From contig JAGPNK010000023.1 of assembly GCA_020746835.1 (NCBI GenBank), positions 1 through 64,000 of the forward strand: a stretch of 64,000 nucleotides of DNA, written 5' to 3'. Shown here one piece after another: positions 9,543 through 20,232 of the stretch. The position numbers and the translations under genes are program-made. Position 1 is the stretch's first letter; each line of letters begins with the position of its first letter. The stretch comes from Stachybotrys elegans (Eukaryota > Ascomycota > Sordariomycetes > Hypocreales > Stachybotryaceae). The notes beneath the pieces were generated by a model. It was not told the DNA's origin. It did no database searches and saw only the letters and a program-made list of their open reading frames with translations.

Positions 9543-11618
9543 TCATACATACAGAGGATAGCCCGCCCAGGAATCAAAGTAAGCTTTGCGTATACACCAT
9601 GGTTTATGGCGCTCTCCAGTCCCATGAGGCAAGTCCTTCACAATATCGACCCATGTGTGGCCCCGACCCAGACGTACCTCAATGAACTCGAATTGTTCGC
9701 TGCTGAGGCTGTAAGTGGGCTCCTCTAGCCAATCTCCTTCCTCCCACTCCATCTCCTCGCACCTTTCATACTCATCGCTTACCTTGTAAAACTCCATAGG
9801 CCCAAGGCGCCCGAAGCCAAAAGTTCAACACTACACACTATATATTAGCAATGGGTAATAAATCAATGGCGATGGGGCGAAGGCTTACGGATCATGCCAG
9901 TTGCCAAGCACGCCTCGGGCGCTGCGTATGCCGCCAATCTGAATGCCTTCACATCTTCGCCGCTCCTTACCACAGTCAATAGACAATGTCCACTTGACCT
10001 CACCCTCTCTAGTAAGTCGTACTGTGCCTTTACAGTAAAAAGGTCAGTAACTTGTTTTCTTCACTTACAATGTGACTTACCTTGGACCATGGATGCTGTC
10101 ATATCTTCGTAACCCGTTGATGTAACGCACTTCGAGATACCAGCAAAATGCACAACAGGCAAGGCCTGACCATCGTTGGACCCGGTGGCTCGATCTTGGT
10201 CACGTAAATACGCATTCGAGTCCTATCGATTTCCGGGGCTGGACATATCTATGAGAATAAAAGCTCCAACGAGAGGGAGTATTCTAGGGTATAAGATCAG
10301 CGTACACTCCTTTTGCTAAGATAAATCAGGAATAAAAGGCTACTAACTCGGTACCAAGTGCCAGTAACTCCAAAGGGGTCTCTGGCCTCCAGACTCAAGG
10401 GATCGAGCATTTAGCACATCCGCGATAGCTATTCGACCAAGCCCCATAGAATGGAGTAGCTGAGCGAACAAGGTCAATGCTATTCTTTTCTCTTTCCACA
10501 AAACGGCGGATGAGAACAAAAGCAATCTCAACCTTCTCCCAGTCTACCTGGTCTGTACCACTTATAAATGGGCCCCGTCTGTCATCTTCGGCCTCATAAT
10601 TAAGAAACCCCGTAAGTGCCAAGGAACAAACACGATTGTTGGGGTCGCTGATATCTGTAAGGGGTTGGCCGTAAAGACAGTGAAGCTTGGCACTCCTTTG
10701 GAATTCCGCTTGATATGGGCCTTCATAGGAAGGTCGCGAATGCTCGCGCTGCAAGAGATAAGATCGTTGCATATAGGCTTTTTGAGCAAAGTCATCGTTG
10801 AATAACTGAGCCAAGAACCTTGAGTTCCGGGAATAGAAAGTTCTATTGTCGGTATCGTCAGAGGTGGCGTCAATATCAGGAGAGGCATTAGCTAGGAGGC
10901 GGTCCGCTGTCTCCCAGACAAAGAATAGCTCATTGTTGCCAAGTTTGGACTGGCGGCATAGATATTGCGCCTTGACTAAGTCTTGTAGCTCTTTTTCCCA
11001 GTCGAGCATTTTGTTCTTGGGAGGGTTATCCTTCAAGAGATAATTAGTTTAGTAGTCATTTCTCTGGTTTCTCTGACTTACTAAAGTATTGAGATAGACA
11101 GCATGGTATAGTGATTGGTTGTTTTTGGAGAATTTGCGGAATTCCTGGCATACGAGGGGTAGAACGAAGAGGTCTGAAGGTAGAAGCAATTGGAAAATTT
11201 CGTGTAGTATTTCTCCTGGCATAGAGGTTAGGTGCGCAACTACACACCTTTCGAGATTCCTCGTTGTGCTAGCAGACGTCTCACATGGAGAGTGTGGCAG
11301 CAGTTTGGCGATATCTTTGGGCTCATCAGGGTTGTGAACATCAGTTGTTGTTACGCGCTGGCGCTTGCAACGGCGCCTCTCATCCATTGCCGGTGAATCG
11401 TACTCCGGCCTGCGGGCTGTAGCCTGAGGGTTGGCCTTGACTTCTTGCAAAGCAGTTCTTCTCCGTGATGGTGGCAGGGCTCCCTGCCAAGGTGAGGGAG
11501 GCACCTGCTGCAGCAAGTCAACATCAGCTGGGCTGGCCATTGCAGGAGGTTGTGGCTGAACTTGAATGCCTTGAGATGGAATTGTATATAGAGAAGGTAA
11601 GAAGTTTGGGCTGGCCAA
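9543..11618 (-). pseudogene. F-box protein gene, broken in its C-terminal half
   Basis: Exon 1 (11618-11082) and exon 2 (from 11030) join across a consensus 51-base intron. They encode a basic linker, an F-box around residues 132-170 (MPGEILHEIFQLLLPSDLF) and a long domain through WEKVEIAFVLIRRFV. The frame then stops at 10395 (YRGCAKCSIP), but matching sequence continues: DPFGVTGTWYRV in another frame (about 10348-10390), RMRIYVTKIEPPGP (about 10180-10225), a further one-base shift, DGQALPVVHFAG (to 10081), then after an intron GTVRLTREGEVKW (10027-9889), and GPMEFYKVSDEYE running to a stop at 9543. These blocks follow the order I recall for a large fungal F-box family. At least two frame breaks argue for a pseudogene. 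Live members would be SCF ubiquitin-ligase substrate adaptors. Confidence 0.6.
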
Positions 11619-12505
11619 ATTGCTAATTTTTTAGGTTGGTGAGGAGGGCAGAGAGGGTAGTGAGGGTGTTAAAGAGGGAGCAGGGAGGGGTATTTATACC
11701 TCTGCTGTATTGTCAGGGGCCTGGACAGCGCAGCACTAAGACAAGCGTCTGCTATCCTAGCAAAAGGAGTTAACATAGCCGAGTCCAGTGCCTGATAACC
11801 TCCCTGTAGCGAGAACATATCTGTTGGCCGCGAGCACTCGGATTATTTCTTTATTCACCGGGAGGCAGCCTTTCACCAGTTCATTGCCTTGTGTATGGGA
11901 TTCCCTGGTCGTGTGCCCCAATGGATACAAACCAGCGACTTCGAGGAGGCCCTGACAATTGGTGAATAGCGGCAATACCCAACGCAAAAATGACGAAACA
12001 CACTCAATGTTATGGAGCCAGCCCTAGATTGGCGAAAGCGCGAGACTGGTTGGAGGCTGCTGTACCGATAGTGGTGTCGGATATCCAGAAATGGCTACAG
12101 CCACAAGTACTTTGGCTAAGTAATGGGTCAAGGCGCATGGACAGGCAACTCGGTCATGGGCACCATGAATATTATAGCCATGTACGTTCCATACAAGCGA
12201 CCCTTCGGACGTCAGTGACACCTTGACAACTCCTGAGACAGGCATCGTCGGGATATTCTCGCTGGAGTTTGGAGCTGCTTTGAAAGGCCACGTTGCTCTT
12301 TCAATGTCATTAAGAAACACAACTACCACAAATTGAAAAGATGTCTCACGAATGGGGAAACTGTAAAACAACGATGTTCAGTCTGCTATATTTCCTCTCA
12401 TACTGCGCAACCACCACCAATAGGATGAGAGGGCTCTTGGAAGAGGCTCGGGAATGTATCCAGTTGAATCCGTCCGTCGTTTGATCCCTCATACCGTCCA
12501 GAGAC
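11619..12505. other. promoter of the F-box gene and RIP-like repeat copy
   Basis: 11619-11760 is the likely upstream region of the minus-strand F-box gene. Beyond that lie diverged copies of 9101-9155 (at 11897-11952), of about 8290-8335 (at 11983-12020) and of 8758-8847 (at 12047-12134). The minus frame at 12024-12371 is not supported as a gene. Confidence 0.4.
12047..12134. repeat. diverged duplicate, A/T-shifted copy
   Basis: Partner of 8758-8847. Here the variable positions are mostly T or A where the other copy has C or G. Confidence 0.65.
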
Positions 12506-13111
12506 TCATTCACATGAACACTCTGGTTCCTCCTCGGTGCTGCACTCTGCAGACTTTTGGGCTTCACCTATCAAGATAAATTCCTTCCTCATGTTATATA
12601 ACTCCATCATTCTCTGAGGGAGCAACTCTTTCCATACACCAAATTGTTCGTTTCCTACAATCGCATAGAGTGGTATCTCGTCCACTAATAGAATCGCATT
12701 GTTGACGCTACCAATCATCTCATCGATACGATGCATCGGGCCGTAGTCGCACAAGGCCTCTGCGGCGTCGGCAGCCAGCAGAGCGATAATAGGCGGAAGT
12801 AGGTTTCCAAAGAATGGCCATCGTTGGATCATGAATTGCGCAGTTTGTATGGTCTCAAAGGCCATCTTCGTATAGTCGCATATTTTGCCCACGATCTGGT
12901 TGCATTCTTCGCCAGTCGGCTGGAGAGCCTTCTGCTTGAGCCGGTATAGCTGGATGCCGGCATCATCGAATAGAATCCACAGAGTCAGAAAATGTGGCCA
13001 GGTAGCCAGCTCCGGTGCCTGCTCCTCCCAGATACCACACCCAAATAACCGTTTCCATGGTTATTTGGCGATGTGATCGGCGTGTCTGAGCACGTTCTTG
13101 GGCTCAATCAT
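12506..13111 (-). pseudogene. unknown helical protein with an in-frame stop at a hairpin
   Basis: From an ATG at 13111 the frame reads MIEPKNVLRHADHIAK, then a TAA at 13072-13070, then continues in the same frame as PWKRLFGCGIWEEQAP and on to a stop at 12506. The joined product would be about 200 residues of mixed helices (LTLWILFDDAGIQLYRL, LLPPIIALLAADAAEAL). The frame stays open upstream of the ATG for a short way. I do not recognise the family with confidence; it resembles the helical C-terminal region of fungal regulators. The only lesion I see is the stop, which lies inside the right arm of the hairpin at 13050-13077. Promoter and N-terminus are not visible, so this is probably a 3' remnant. 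Confidence 0.45.
13050..13077. repeat. perfect 10-bp hairpin, 8-base loop
   Basis: CCAAATAACC and GGTTATTTGG. It overlaps the in-frame stop of the minus-strand pseudogene. Confidence 0.85.
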
Positions 13112-13642
13112 CAGGGGGGCCGGGTCTGTGGCTAAGGTGGTATAATTGCCTCCTCAAAGGTGAAATTGCCTTCGACTTCTATTTTAGGTATCATATATCC
13201 ATTCTATCCTTGTCGGCTATGTCCGGTCATGCATGTGCACTAATAGAGGTAGTCATCTCCGTCGGCTGCTGCAGATAACCGTCAACCACACCCCCTTATG
13301 GTTCTCCCCGTCATGCATTGCCGCTCTCTAAATTTATCTATGTCGGCTTCCCCGAAGTCTGCCTCGCTTACCCGTGAAGTATGAACCAAGCCTCCATATG
13401 ACGCGTCGAGAGGTGCTACGTCATCTGTGACTGGATGTTGCAAACCAACTTAACCGCGTTCCAGGTATATATATTTATTCTTCTATGTTCTTTGGTCCTG
13501 TGGGCAACGGGGTAACCATTTTTCGCATACACTATTGTTCCTTTTTTCTCACCTCATGGACCTACTCTATCATATTTATTCTTATATTGACCCATTGCAA
13601 ATTTGCCTTCCTGTACAAAATAGTGCACACAACGCTCTCGCC
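13112..13642. promoter_or_regulatory. intergenic, promoter side of the 551-residue gene
   Basis: No gene is seen. An A/T-rich run (ATATATATTTATTC, about 13466-13480) lies about 165 bases before the ATG at 13643. Confidence 0.3.
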
Positions 13643-15474
13643 ATGACCACCAAGGGGCTGCAGGCACTTCGATATGGCGGAAAGTACTACACGTACCGGA
13701 AACAGTAGTAAGGCAGCTGTCTCCCCTTTCTATTTCCTGGTCGGCTAACACGCCAACCTCTCCTTCACAGTATTTCGGACGATCTGACTGAAATCCTTGC
13801 TGATATCCCGCGGAACCCTTCTGAGTTCCGAGACTGGCTAGACAAGAAGCGCAGCGACTGCGAGGCGTTGAAGCAGCGCTTGGAACGAGCGTGGATCGTC
13901 TTGCCGGACGCTGGCGGCAAGTTGGGGCTGCTCCACGAAGCCGCCGGGACTGAGGACCTGTTCCTCGCGCCAGGCTATGTGAAGCCTCACAGTAAAGGGT
14001 CCCAGGAGCCCACCATCTTGTTCGATCTCGACCGACAACTCCTCGACATTGATGGAGATTGCTTCTTCCACCTAGCCCAGCTGCCACAAATCCTTGATCC
14101 GCCGTTCCTTGCGCTCGCCAGTCGGTACCGTCTATGGATCGACAAACAGCCGGCAGCCACCTGCATAACCAATGTGGTGCCTGCGCCGCCTAATGACAAT
14201 GAGGGGATTGTTTCCGGGTATCTTGCGCTGTGTCCTCAAATGGAGGCACCCCTGTCGCCCACGACAACGTCGATGAATGCCTTGAAGTCCTTGGTAACCC
14301 AGGCATTCGACCACGTGGGAAAGACGTACCAACACGCTATCACTCAAGCGCGCGATGAGTGCTACGAATCGGATCCCTTGTTTCTCGAGGTGAGCTACAT
14401 GATTCTCAGCATGGCCTCTTGCTCCCCCGACCACCTTAGGGTTGTAAATGCCGAGGGACTGGGGTGGTCGACCAGGGTGGGGGAGTGCCTGAGAGAGCTC
14501 TCATTAGTCAAGTACGGTATCCTAGGGGGCGATGGTGATGCTCGGCCCCGAGAGCTGGTGTCGACTTTCCTCAGCGATTTCCACGAGGCCAAGAAGGCAC
14601 CTGGGAGTGCCCCGTCCGCTACGTCATACTGGATGGGGCCGGTGTTCGTATCGCTGACACGCAACTTGCTGTCCCGCTCGAGGTTCAAGGCCGCCATCTG
14701 CGTGGCCGTGGCAGAGGGCCGAGCTGCGGGCAAGGGCAAGTTTCTAGGAATTGTGTTTTCTATTCGACACTTTGTAATGATTCGCGTAACGCCCAACAGG
14801 GTGTTCCATTCAAAGCGCCACGCTCTGTGGACCAAAATCACTATTCCCAAAATGATCTACCACAAGACCAGACTGTTTCATCTTGCCAGGGCACACGAAA
14901 ACTCAGTCAACTATGGTAAACCCGAAGATAGGGACTGGGTTGATAGAAGCTGGGTTGACAGCGCCGACTCGAATGACAACGTCTGGGTTGAACGCGACGA
15001 CCACGGCAGCGACAAGCCCGGCTTCGAAATGCTGACGCGATTTTTTCTCAGCGCTTATTCGCCCTCGGAGAGTCCAGCGTTGAGGTAATGCCTTAGTGTG
15101 CCCCATTTGTCCCCTTCAATGGCTACTAATCAAGCACTTGTTCTTTTGCACTCTCGATTATATCTGCCGTGTAAATTACTGACATGCGTCGGTACAGGGC
15201 ACCTGAGGGGCTTGCCATGGACAGGGAGTTCACGGTCGTAAATAAGCTTCAGGGCGAGCTTGATTTATTGCAGTCTCCCGATCCGGACGAGATAGAGCGC
15301 AAAGGCCGATTTCCCCAGTTAAACCGCGAAAGTGTCATGGACAGCCGAGTCCGATGCATTATGGTTGTCCGAGCGAGCAGTAGCTCCTGCACATCAAGCA
15401 TGCTATCCGTACCGGTGCTGTGGGAGCCCTGGGCCAACCCGTTGCGGGTGAGGACAGCCAATCAACCAGTATGA
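13643..15474 (+). CDS. hypothetical protein, 551 residues
   Basis: Exons 13643-13707, 13771-15084 and 15198-15474. Intron 1 (63 bases) has branch GGCTAACAC and acceptor TTCACAG. Intron 2 (113 bases) has branch CTACTAATC. Both keep phase, and splicing intron 2 replaces an immediate stop with 92 further codons. The N-terminus GLQALRYGGKYYTYRKQY is followed by a charged helix. The rest is a mixed globular sequence without membrane segments or a signal peptide. I recognise no catalytic motif or domain. The acidic stretch DWVDRSWVDSADSNDN near residue 380 is low-complexity. Codon use looks normal and GC-rich relative to the flanks, so I consider it a live gene, but its function is unknown. Confidence 0.65.
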
Positions 15475-16206
15475 TTTTCAGACGGCCTCACCGATGAAGA
15501 GTCAAGTCACAGCATTTTGCACAAGACTCGCCATAGGGCACGTACTGTGGCGAGGACAGCGCCTGCGCGGCCATCTGATCTCTTACTCACCCAGTAAGGG
15601 CACGAAAGTTGGTACACACAACACAAACAACATACAGAGGCCGCAGAAAAGTTCCATTTAAAAGCACCACATTTCAATCTTAAATAAAAAAATTTCTGGC
15701 CAAACATGGAAATTTACACAAGTTACTTCGTGCATCATGCCTTAACCTCCTGTTCCTGGAGTTTTACCTATACCGCGTTTATCGCTGCTTTGCGATTTCC
15801 TCTTCTCTGTATGGTTGTGACGTCTAGGTATAGGGTCAGGACTGCCTGGGCAAGCGACGTGGTTTGTGACGAAGTCGCTGCCGCCTGCCAGTCGGCTACC
15901 CTGTACGGGCAGCCTGACATGGCCTCATTGTTGTTTCTCTCTACTGTTTACGACTGCATTGATTGCCGGGGCACTAGGTACCACTTCTACTGCTTACACT
16001 GCACACTCTTTTCCTCATCACAGAATTGTGACATTTAACTCGTAAATTTTATTCCACTTATGGCGTGTATAAAACAACTAGCTCTGACTTAAATACCGAC
16101 TTCACATCCTATTGTAGTGTAATAGAATCTTCGGTACATCAGAGGCATGGAAAGGCTTTGGTGTAAATGAAATTCAGATGACGTAATTGTTCGCAGGTGA
16201 AAGTTT
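15475..16206. other. intergenic, nothing recognised
   Basis: Frames at 15507-15707 (-) and 15706-16038 (+) carry no domain or splice support. No repeat is seen. Confidence 0.3.
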
Positions 16207-17013
16207 CTAATCGGTCTTGCGGCTTCCACGCGCCGGTTTGCAGCAGCAAATAGTAAATAGCCAAAATAACCCAGAGCTTATGGCAAAGGCCACACCGAGC
16301 CAGACAGTAGCGATGAATCCGCCATTGATCTGTCCATGAACCCCATACCACTGTGTTGTTGTCTCCACAGCGCTAACGACAACAACTGCTTGTGCAGTGA
16401 CCAGCGAAGCTGCAATGCAAACCCAAATAATGGCAACACCTGCAATTAACCATGTAATGGCGGAAATTAATCGAGAATAGTTCGAGAGAGTACCCACGAT
16501 CAGCTCAATGCCTAGAGCAAGGAGGGCCATGACAATAGCAGCTTGAGTCCACCTAGAAATGCGGAGGAAAATCCTCAAGGCATTATTGAGCTCGTCCGGA
16601 AGCTGTATCCTAACGCCAGAAGGCGATCGAAGATCATCAAGTGTAGTAGTGTTGAGGTAATTTGAAGCCCAGTCAAAGTCCCTATCTGAGCAATGGTAGT
16701 CATTACTGTCTTGGTCTATCCAGCAGAAGCCAAAGATATTCACATCATATCTTTTAGCGAGATGGAGGTCCTCTGCAGTAATGTTGTCGATCTTGTCTAT
16801 CTTGATGTCCTTGTTATTGGCATCGAGAAACCTGCCGGCAATTCCCTCGATGTTGGCCGGATCGATTAAGAGGTCTTCGGTGTCAAGCCGGAAGAGGTAG
16901 AGCCGATGATGGGTGGCTCCACTCAAGCTCAAGGCGGCGACAAGAAAGACAACGAGGGCTGCGGTAGTGAGCAAAACAGGAAGACCCACGCAGAGCAAAC
17001 GACCGACTCTCAT
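16207..17013 (-). CDS. SUR7/PalI family membrane protein
   Basis: Single exon, 268 residues. The first helix is at residues 8-30, then a long external loop with FGFCWIDQDSNDYHC (paired cysteines) and an N-T-T glycosylation site, then three closely spaced helices at about residues 157-177, 185-210 and 232-252, and a short basic Cys-rich cytoplasmic tail (CCCKPARGSRKTD). One helix, a large Cys-containing loop and three helices is the architecture of the fungal SUR7/PalI (Rim9) family, found in eisosome-associated membrane domains and in the ambient-pH sensing complex. The sequence does not tell which. The ATG at 17013 is the first in frame and gives a proper signal-anchor. It is divergent from the repeat-protein gene at 17440. 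Confidence 0.75.
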   Translation of the reverse strand: MRVGRLLCVGLPVLLTTAALVVFLVAALSLSGATHHRLYLFRLDTEDLLIDPANIEGIAGRFLDANNKDIKIDKIDNITAEDLHLAKRYDVNIFGFCWIDQDSNDYHCSDRDFDWASNYLNTTTLDDLRSPSGVRIQLPDELNNALRIFLRISRWTQAAIVMALLALGIELIVGTLSNYSRLISAITWLIAGVAIIWVCIAASLVTAQAVVVVSAVETTTQWYGVHGQINGGFIATVWLGVAFAISSGLFWLFTICCCKPARGSRKTD

Positions 17014-17292
17014 CCTGGGACTGAGAAATTAAAAATTAGTTATGAATTGAGTTATTGTAAGAAACTCTTGAGAAGTGGAATGGGAAGGGGGAAAGGAAGT
17101 TGGTTCTTAATATTTAGATAAAGCGTGGAATTCTGTTGTCGTGCTATACTTCAGCACTCAAAGGGGGGTATTTGACAAACGAAGGTTTGTTTAAATTTAC
17201 ACACGGTAAAAGAACTAGGGCCTTTGACTTGATTTAGGACTTCGTGTGAATGTTGAAGCACCAAGTTTTGGGACAGAGCAGCCGCACTGTGG

Positions 17293-17337
17293 CCCATTTT
17301 TGGGCTGTCTCGTAATTCAGGAGGGCCCTGTTATGGG
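17293..17337. promoter_or_regulatory. two CCC-N6-GGG (CArG-like) elements
   Basis: CCC-ATTTTT-GGG is at 17293-17304 and CCC-TGTTAT-GGG at 17326-17337; a half-similar AGTTTTGGGAC lies at 17264-17274. They sit 103-147 bases before the ATG at 17440 and are also upstream of the divergent PalI/SUR7 gene. The first contains a perfect CArG core, CC(A/T)6GG. Confidence 0.6.
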
Positions 17338-17439
17338 ACCATTTCTGAACAGGAACGTGGACAGGTCATCGTGCATAAATACGGAATGAATTTCCCAATT
17401 CTTGGTTTTAGTAAACTCCATATACAGCTTCAGTACAAC

Positions 17440-18624
17440 ATGCCCTCACGAAAGCGTGGCCGCGAGGAAAGCGACAATTGGCTCGCTTCAAAGCGTCGCA
17501 GAGCAAAAGCTATCACCACAATTATTGCATCTCAAAAGCGCAAGCTAGAAGATGATGAGACTATTACTGATTCTCCAGCCAAGCGTCACGCAACCAAACC
17601 TCACGCAATAGAATTTATAGCCACGGTCGTTGCATCTCAAAAGCGCAAGCTAGAAGATGACAAGAGTGATACTAATCATCTAACCAAGCGTCGCGCAATA
17701 GAAGTTATCGCTACAGCTGTTGCATCTCAAAAGCATAGGCTGGAAGAAGAAGGGACCAATACTGATCATCTATCCAAGCTTCGCGCAGTAGAAGCTATCG
17801 CTACAGTTGTTGCATCTCAAAAGCATAAGCTGGAAGACGGCGAAACTGATAATGATCATATAGCAAAGCGTCGCGCAATAGAAGCTATCGCTATAGCTGT
17901 TGCATCTCAAAAGCGTAGGCTGGAAGATGAGGAGGATGATAGTGATCCTCCAGCCAAACGTCAAGCTTTAGATAGTGACGCTGGTATATCTGTGAAGAAT
18001 CAAAAGCGCAAGCTGGAGGACGATGAGACTAATACTAACCTTCCAGCCAAACGCCAAGCGTTAGATAGTGATGCTGGCATAACTGAAAAGAATCACAAGC
18101 GTCCACTTGAGGAAGAAGATGATGCCAATCAACGACCCACGAAGCGTCAACCTCAAGACAATCCTTTCAAGTCTATGGCAAAAGACAGAATGAAGCTTAG
18201 AAAAACATTTCACAACTGCACGTGGGACGAATATCGTCACGTGCTGCGCATGTTCGGGAAAGATGCGCACTCAATGGCCATAGCATTGATGGATTCTCCG
18301 GAGGAGTTCCGGCTTGAAGCAATCCGGAAATTGAAAGACCCTTATCGCAATAAGGTTGTGGATGCAATTTCGGATATTCAAATCAACAAGAACAGGTTTG
18401 ATCCATACAGTCTGTTCCCTTCAATCATTACACACCAGCTGTTGGATAGATTATTGGTAGACTCTGCTCTATGTCTCATCTGTAAGGACAAATTCATTGA
18501 CTGTACCGACGTCATCTGGAAACACTGCAAGCAGCATCTGATGCATACCGCTTGTTTCAGGAAGGTGGTTGAGCAGGGGGAAATGCCGCTTTTTGGTTAT
18601 TGTGATTGCATCAAGGACTCTTAG
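17440..18624 (+). CDS. Lys/Arg-rich repeat protein with C-terminal Cys/His zinc-finger-like module
   Basis: Single exon. I chose the ATG at 17440 (ACAACATGCC context, MPSRKRGREE) over the in-frame ATG at 17371; this gives 394 residues. Residues 20-230 hold about six tandem copies of a unit of 30-37 residues built as AKRRAIEAIATAVASQKRKL followed by an acidic run and a proline or histidine turn. The repeated KRK and KRR clusters look like nuclear localisation signals. The unique C-terminal part ends with CLICKDKF, a C-x3-C/H cluster (HCKQHLMHTACF) and YCDC, an arrangement like a divergent RING or other cross-braced zinc finger. I do not recognise a named family. Likely nuclear, possibly DNA- or protein-binding; ubiquitin-ligase activity is speculative. 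Two CArG-like elements lie just upstream. Confidence 0.65.
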   Translation: MPSRKRGREESDNWLASKRRRAKAITTIIASQKRKLEDDETITDSPAKRHATKPHAIEFIATVVASQKRKLEDDKSDTNHLTKRRAIEVIATAVASQKHRLEEEGTNTDHLSKLRAVEAIATVVASQKHKLEDGETDNDHIAKRRAIEAIAIAVASQKRRLEDEEDDSDPPAKRQALDSDAGISVKNQKRKLEDDETNTNLPAKRQALDSDAGITEKNHKRPLEEEDDANQRPTKRQPQDNPFKSMAKDRMKLRKTFHNCTWDEYRHVLRMFGKDAHSMAIALMDSPEEFRLEAIRKLKDPYRNKVVDAISDIQINKNRFDPYSLFPSIITHQLLDRLLVDSALCLICKDKFIDCTDVIWKHCKQHLMHTACFRKVVEQGEMPLFGYCDCIKDS

Positions 18625-18842
18625 CTTAGCCACTTTGAAATGAAGACACAGCGTTCTACAGAGTTATATTTCTATAGGCAATTGAGTTGTGCTTTTTGCG
18701 TCTCAGTTATACACACCAGTACTTAAGATGGCGATTGCGGGTGACACTGAACGCGGAGTCTAAGTTTCATCCAACAATCCTCTCGAGCTGTGAACATGAT
18801 TGCAAAAGTCAATACTGTATTGTCAAACTCTTGTACCTATGA

Positions 18843-18854
18843 CCCTGAAATGGG
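18843..18854. promoter_or_regulatory. CCC-N6-GGG element before the LPMO gene
   Basis: CCC-TGAAAT-GGG, 164 bases before the ATG at 19018. Related half sites follow: CCCCGAAATGAGG at 18861 and AAAACAGGGACC at 18887. Confidence 0.5.
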
Positions 18855-19017
18855 CCCAAACCCCGAAATGAGGACCAGGTGGCTACAAAACAGGGACCTG
18901 GCACAAAACTGTATCCAGTCTTGGTTTATCAAGGTATATAGAGTGAGGAATTCTTTTGAGAAATGGTTTTGTTGTCTGGTGTAACCATCTCCCAATGAAC
19001 ACGCCAGGCTTGCAAAA

Positions 19018-19980
19018 ATGAAGACAGTCGTATCACTTGGCGGATTCATTGCTTTTGTAGAGGCACACATGATAATGAACGCGCCTGTTCCCTATGGCAG
19101 GTCTTCTCTCAACAACAGTCCCCTCTTTTCCGATGGTTCAGACTTCCCATGTAAACAACGACCCGGATTATACGCACTTGAGGGTGCGTCAAACACCTAT
19201 GCTCTTGGGTCTGTAAATCCTCTGAATTTCATCGGCACGGCTGTGCATGGTGGTGGTTCATGTCAAGTATCAATCACTTACGACAAGGAGCCAACCGAGA
19301 ACTCTGTCTGGAAAGTCATTACTTCTATTGAAGGTGGATGTCCAGCCCAGGGCCAGACTATAAACATGGGTGAAGATGCCAGTGCGCCAAACCCTTACCA
19401 ATATGAATTCAGTATTCCATCTAATATCCCTACTGGAAAGGGCACGATCGCCTGGACTTGGTTCAACAAAGTTGGTAATCGAGAAATGTATATGAACTGT
19501 GGTCCTCTCACCCTGACAGGAACCAGTGGATCTCAAAGGAATTTTGATCGCCTACCGGACATGTTCAGAGCTAACATTGGGAATGACTGTTATGTGCCTG
19601 AAAATGCAGATGTTGCTTTTCCTCATCCAGGAGAATATGTGACGAGGCTGAATGGCGCTACTAATGCCTTCCAGGCTCCAACCGGACTTGCCTGTGATTC
19701 TGTAGCGAGTCCAATTCCTACGAGCACTTTCACAGATTCTGATCAACCCAGTGGCACTTTAACCTTCAGCGAAAGAAGGATGCAAATGAATACCCATACA
19801 AGCGAGGCAATCGAGCCTATCCAAAGTGATGCTATAGAGTCAGTGTGCACAGAGGGTTATTGGAACTGTATTGATCCAGTTACCTTTCAACGATGCGTCG
19901 GGGGCACTTGGTCAGTGCCACAGAAACTCGCCCTAGGTGTCTTCTGTAGCCCAGGAATCTCGTCGGAACTCTGGGCTTAA
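19018..19980 (+). CDS. AA11-type lytic polysaccharide monooxygenase with C-terminal Cys-rich (X278-like) module
   Basis: Single exon, 320 residues. A signal peptide ends at VEAH, so the mature protein starts with histidine 17, the first ligand of the copper histidine brace. A second histidine follows in TAVHGGGSCQVS, and AWTWFNKVGNREMYMNC is a hallmark of the AA11 fold. Family members oxidise chitin chains outside the cell using copper. The catalytic domain ends near residue 225. After a Ser/Thr linker comes a Cys-rich tail (CTEGYWNCIDPVTFQRC, ending CSP), which fits the X278-type module often attached to AA11. The next gene, convergent and 252 bases away, is a GH16 glucanase, so the pair may act together on fungal wall polymers. 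A CArG-like element precedes it. Confidence 0.8.
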   Translation: MKTVVSLGGFIAFVEAHMIMNAPVPYGRSSLNNSPLFSDGSDFPCKQRPGLYALEGASNTYALGSVNPLNFIGTAVHGGGSCQVSITYDKEPTENSVWKVITSIEGGCPAQGQTINMGEDASAPNPYQYEFSIPSNIPTGKGTIAWTWFNKVGNREMYMNCGPLTLTGTSGSQRNFDRLPDMFRANIGNDCYVPENADVAFPHPGEYVTRLNGATNAFQAPTGLACDSVASPIPTSTFTDSDQPSGTLTFSERRMQMNTHTSEAIEPIQSDAIESVCTEGYWNCIDPVTFQRCVGGTWSVPQKLALGVFCSPGISSELWA

Positions 19981-20232
19981 GAGCCTATGTTGCCTAATTA
20001 TTATCTAGTCCAAATATTTATGTATTTAAATAGAGTATAGATAGACTATGGTATATGGTCATTTGTTCGCATGCACTAGAGGTTAATAGGGGTGTATAGA
20101 AGCTATTCTGCCTTTTGGTCTTGAGGGTCCCTCTTGAACCTTTGGATATCTCAGACAATCCAGAACCTCATAGCAGGCGTCTAAGATCCCCAAGCCATAA
20201 TATCAGTTCTTCATGCAGCACTGACACCTTCA

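Noticed and set aside
13554..14087. Minus-strand 177-codon ORF
   Set aside because: It is antisense to exons 1-2 of the 551-residue gene; arginine/serine-rich shadow.
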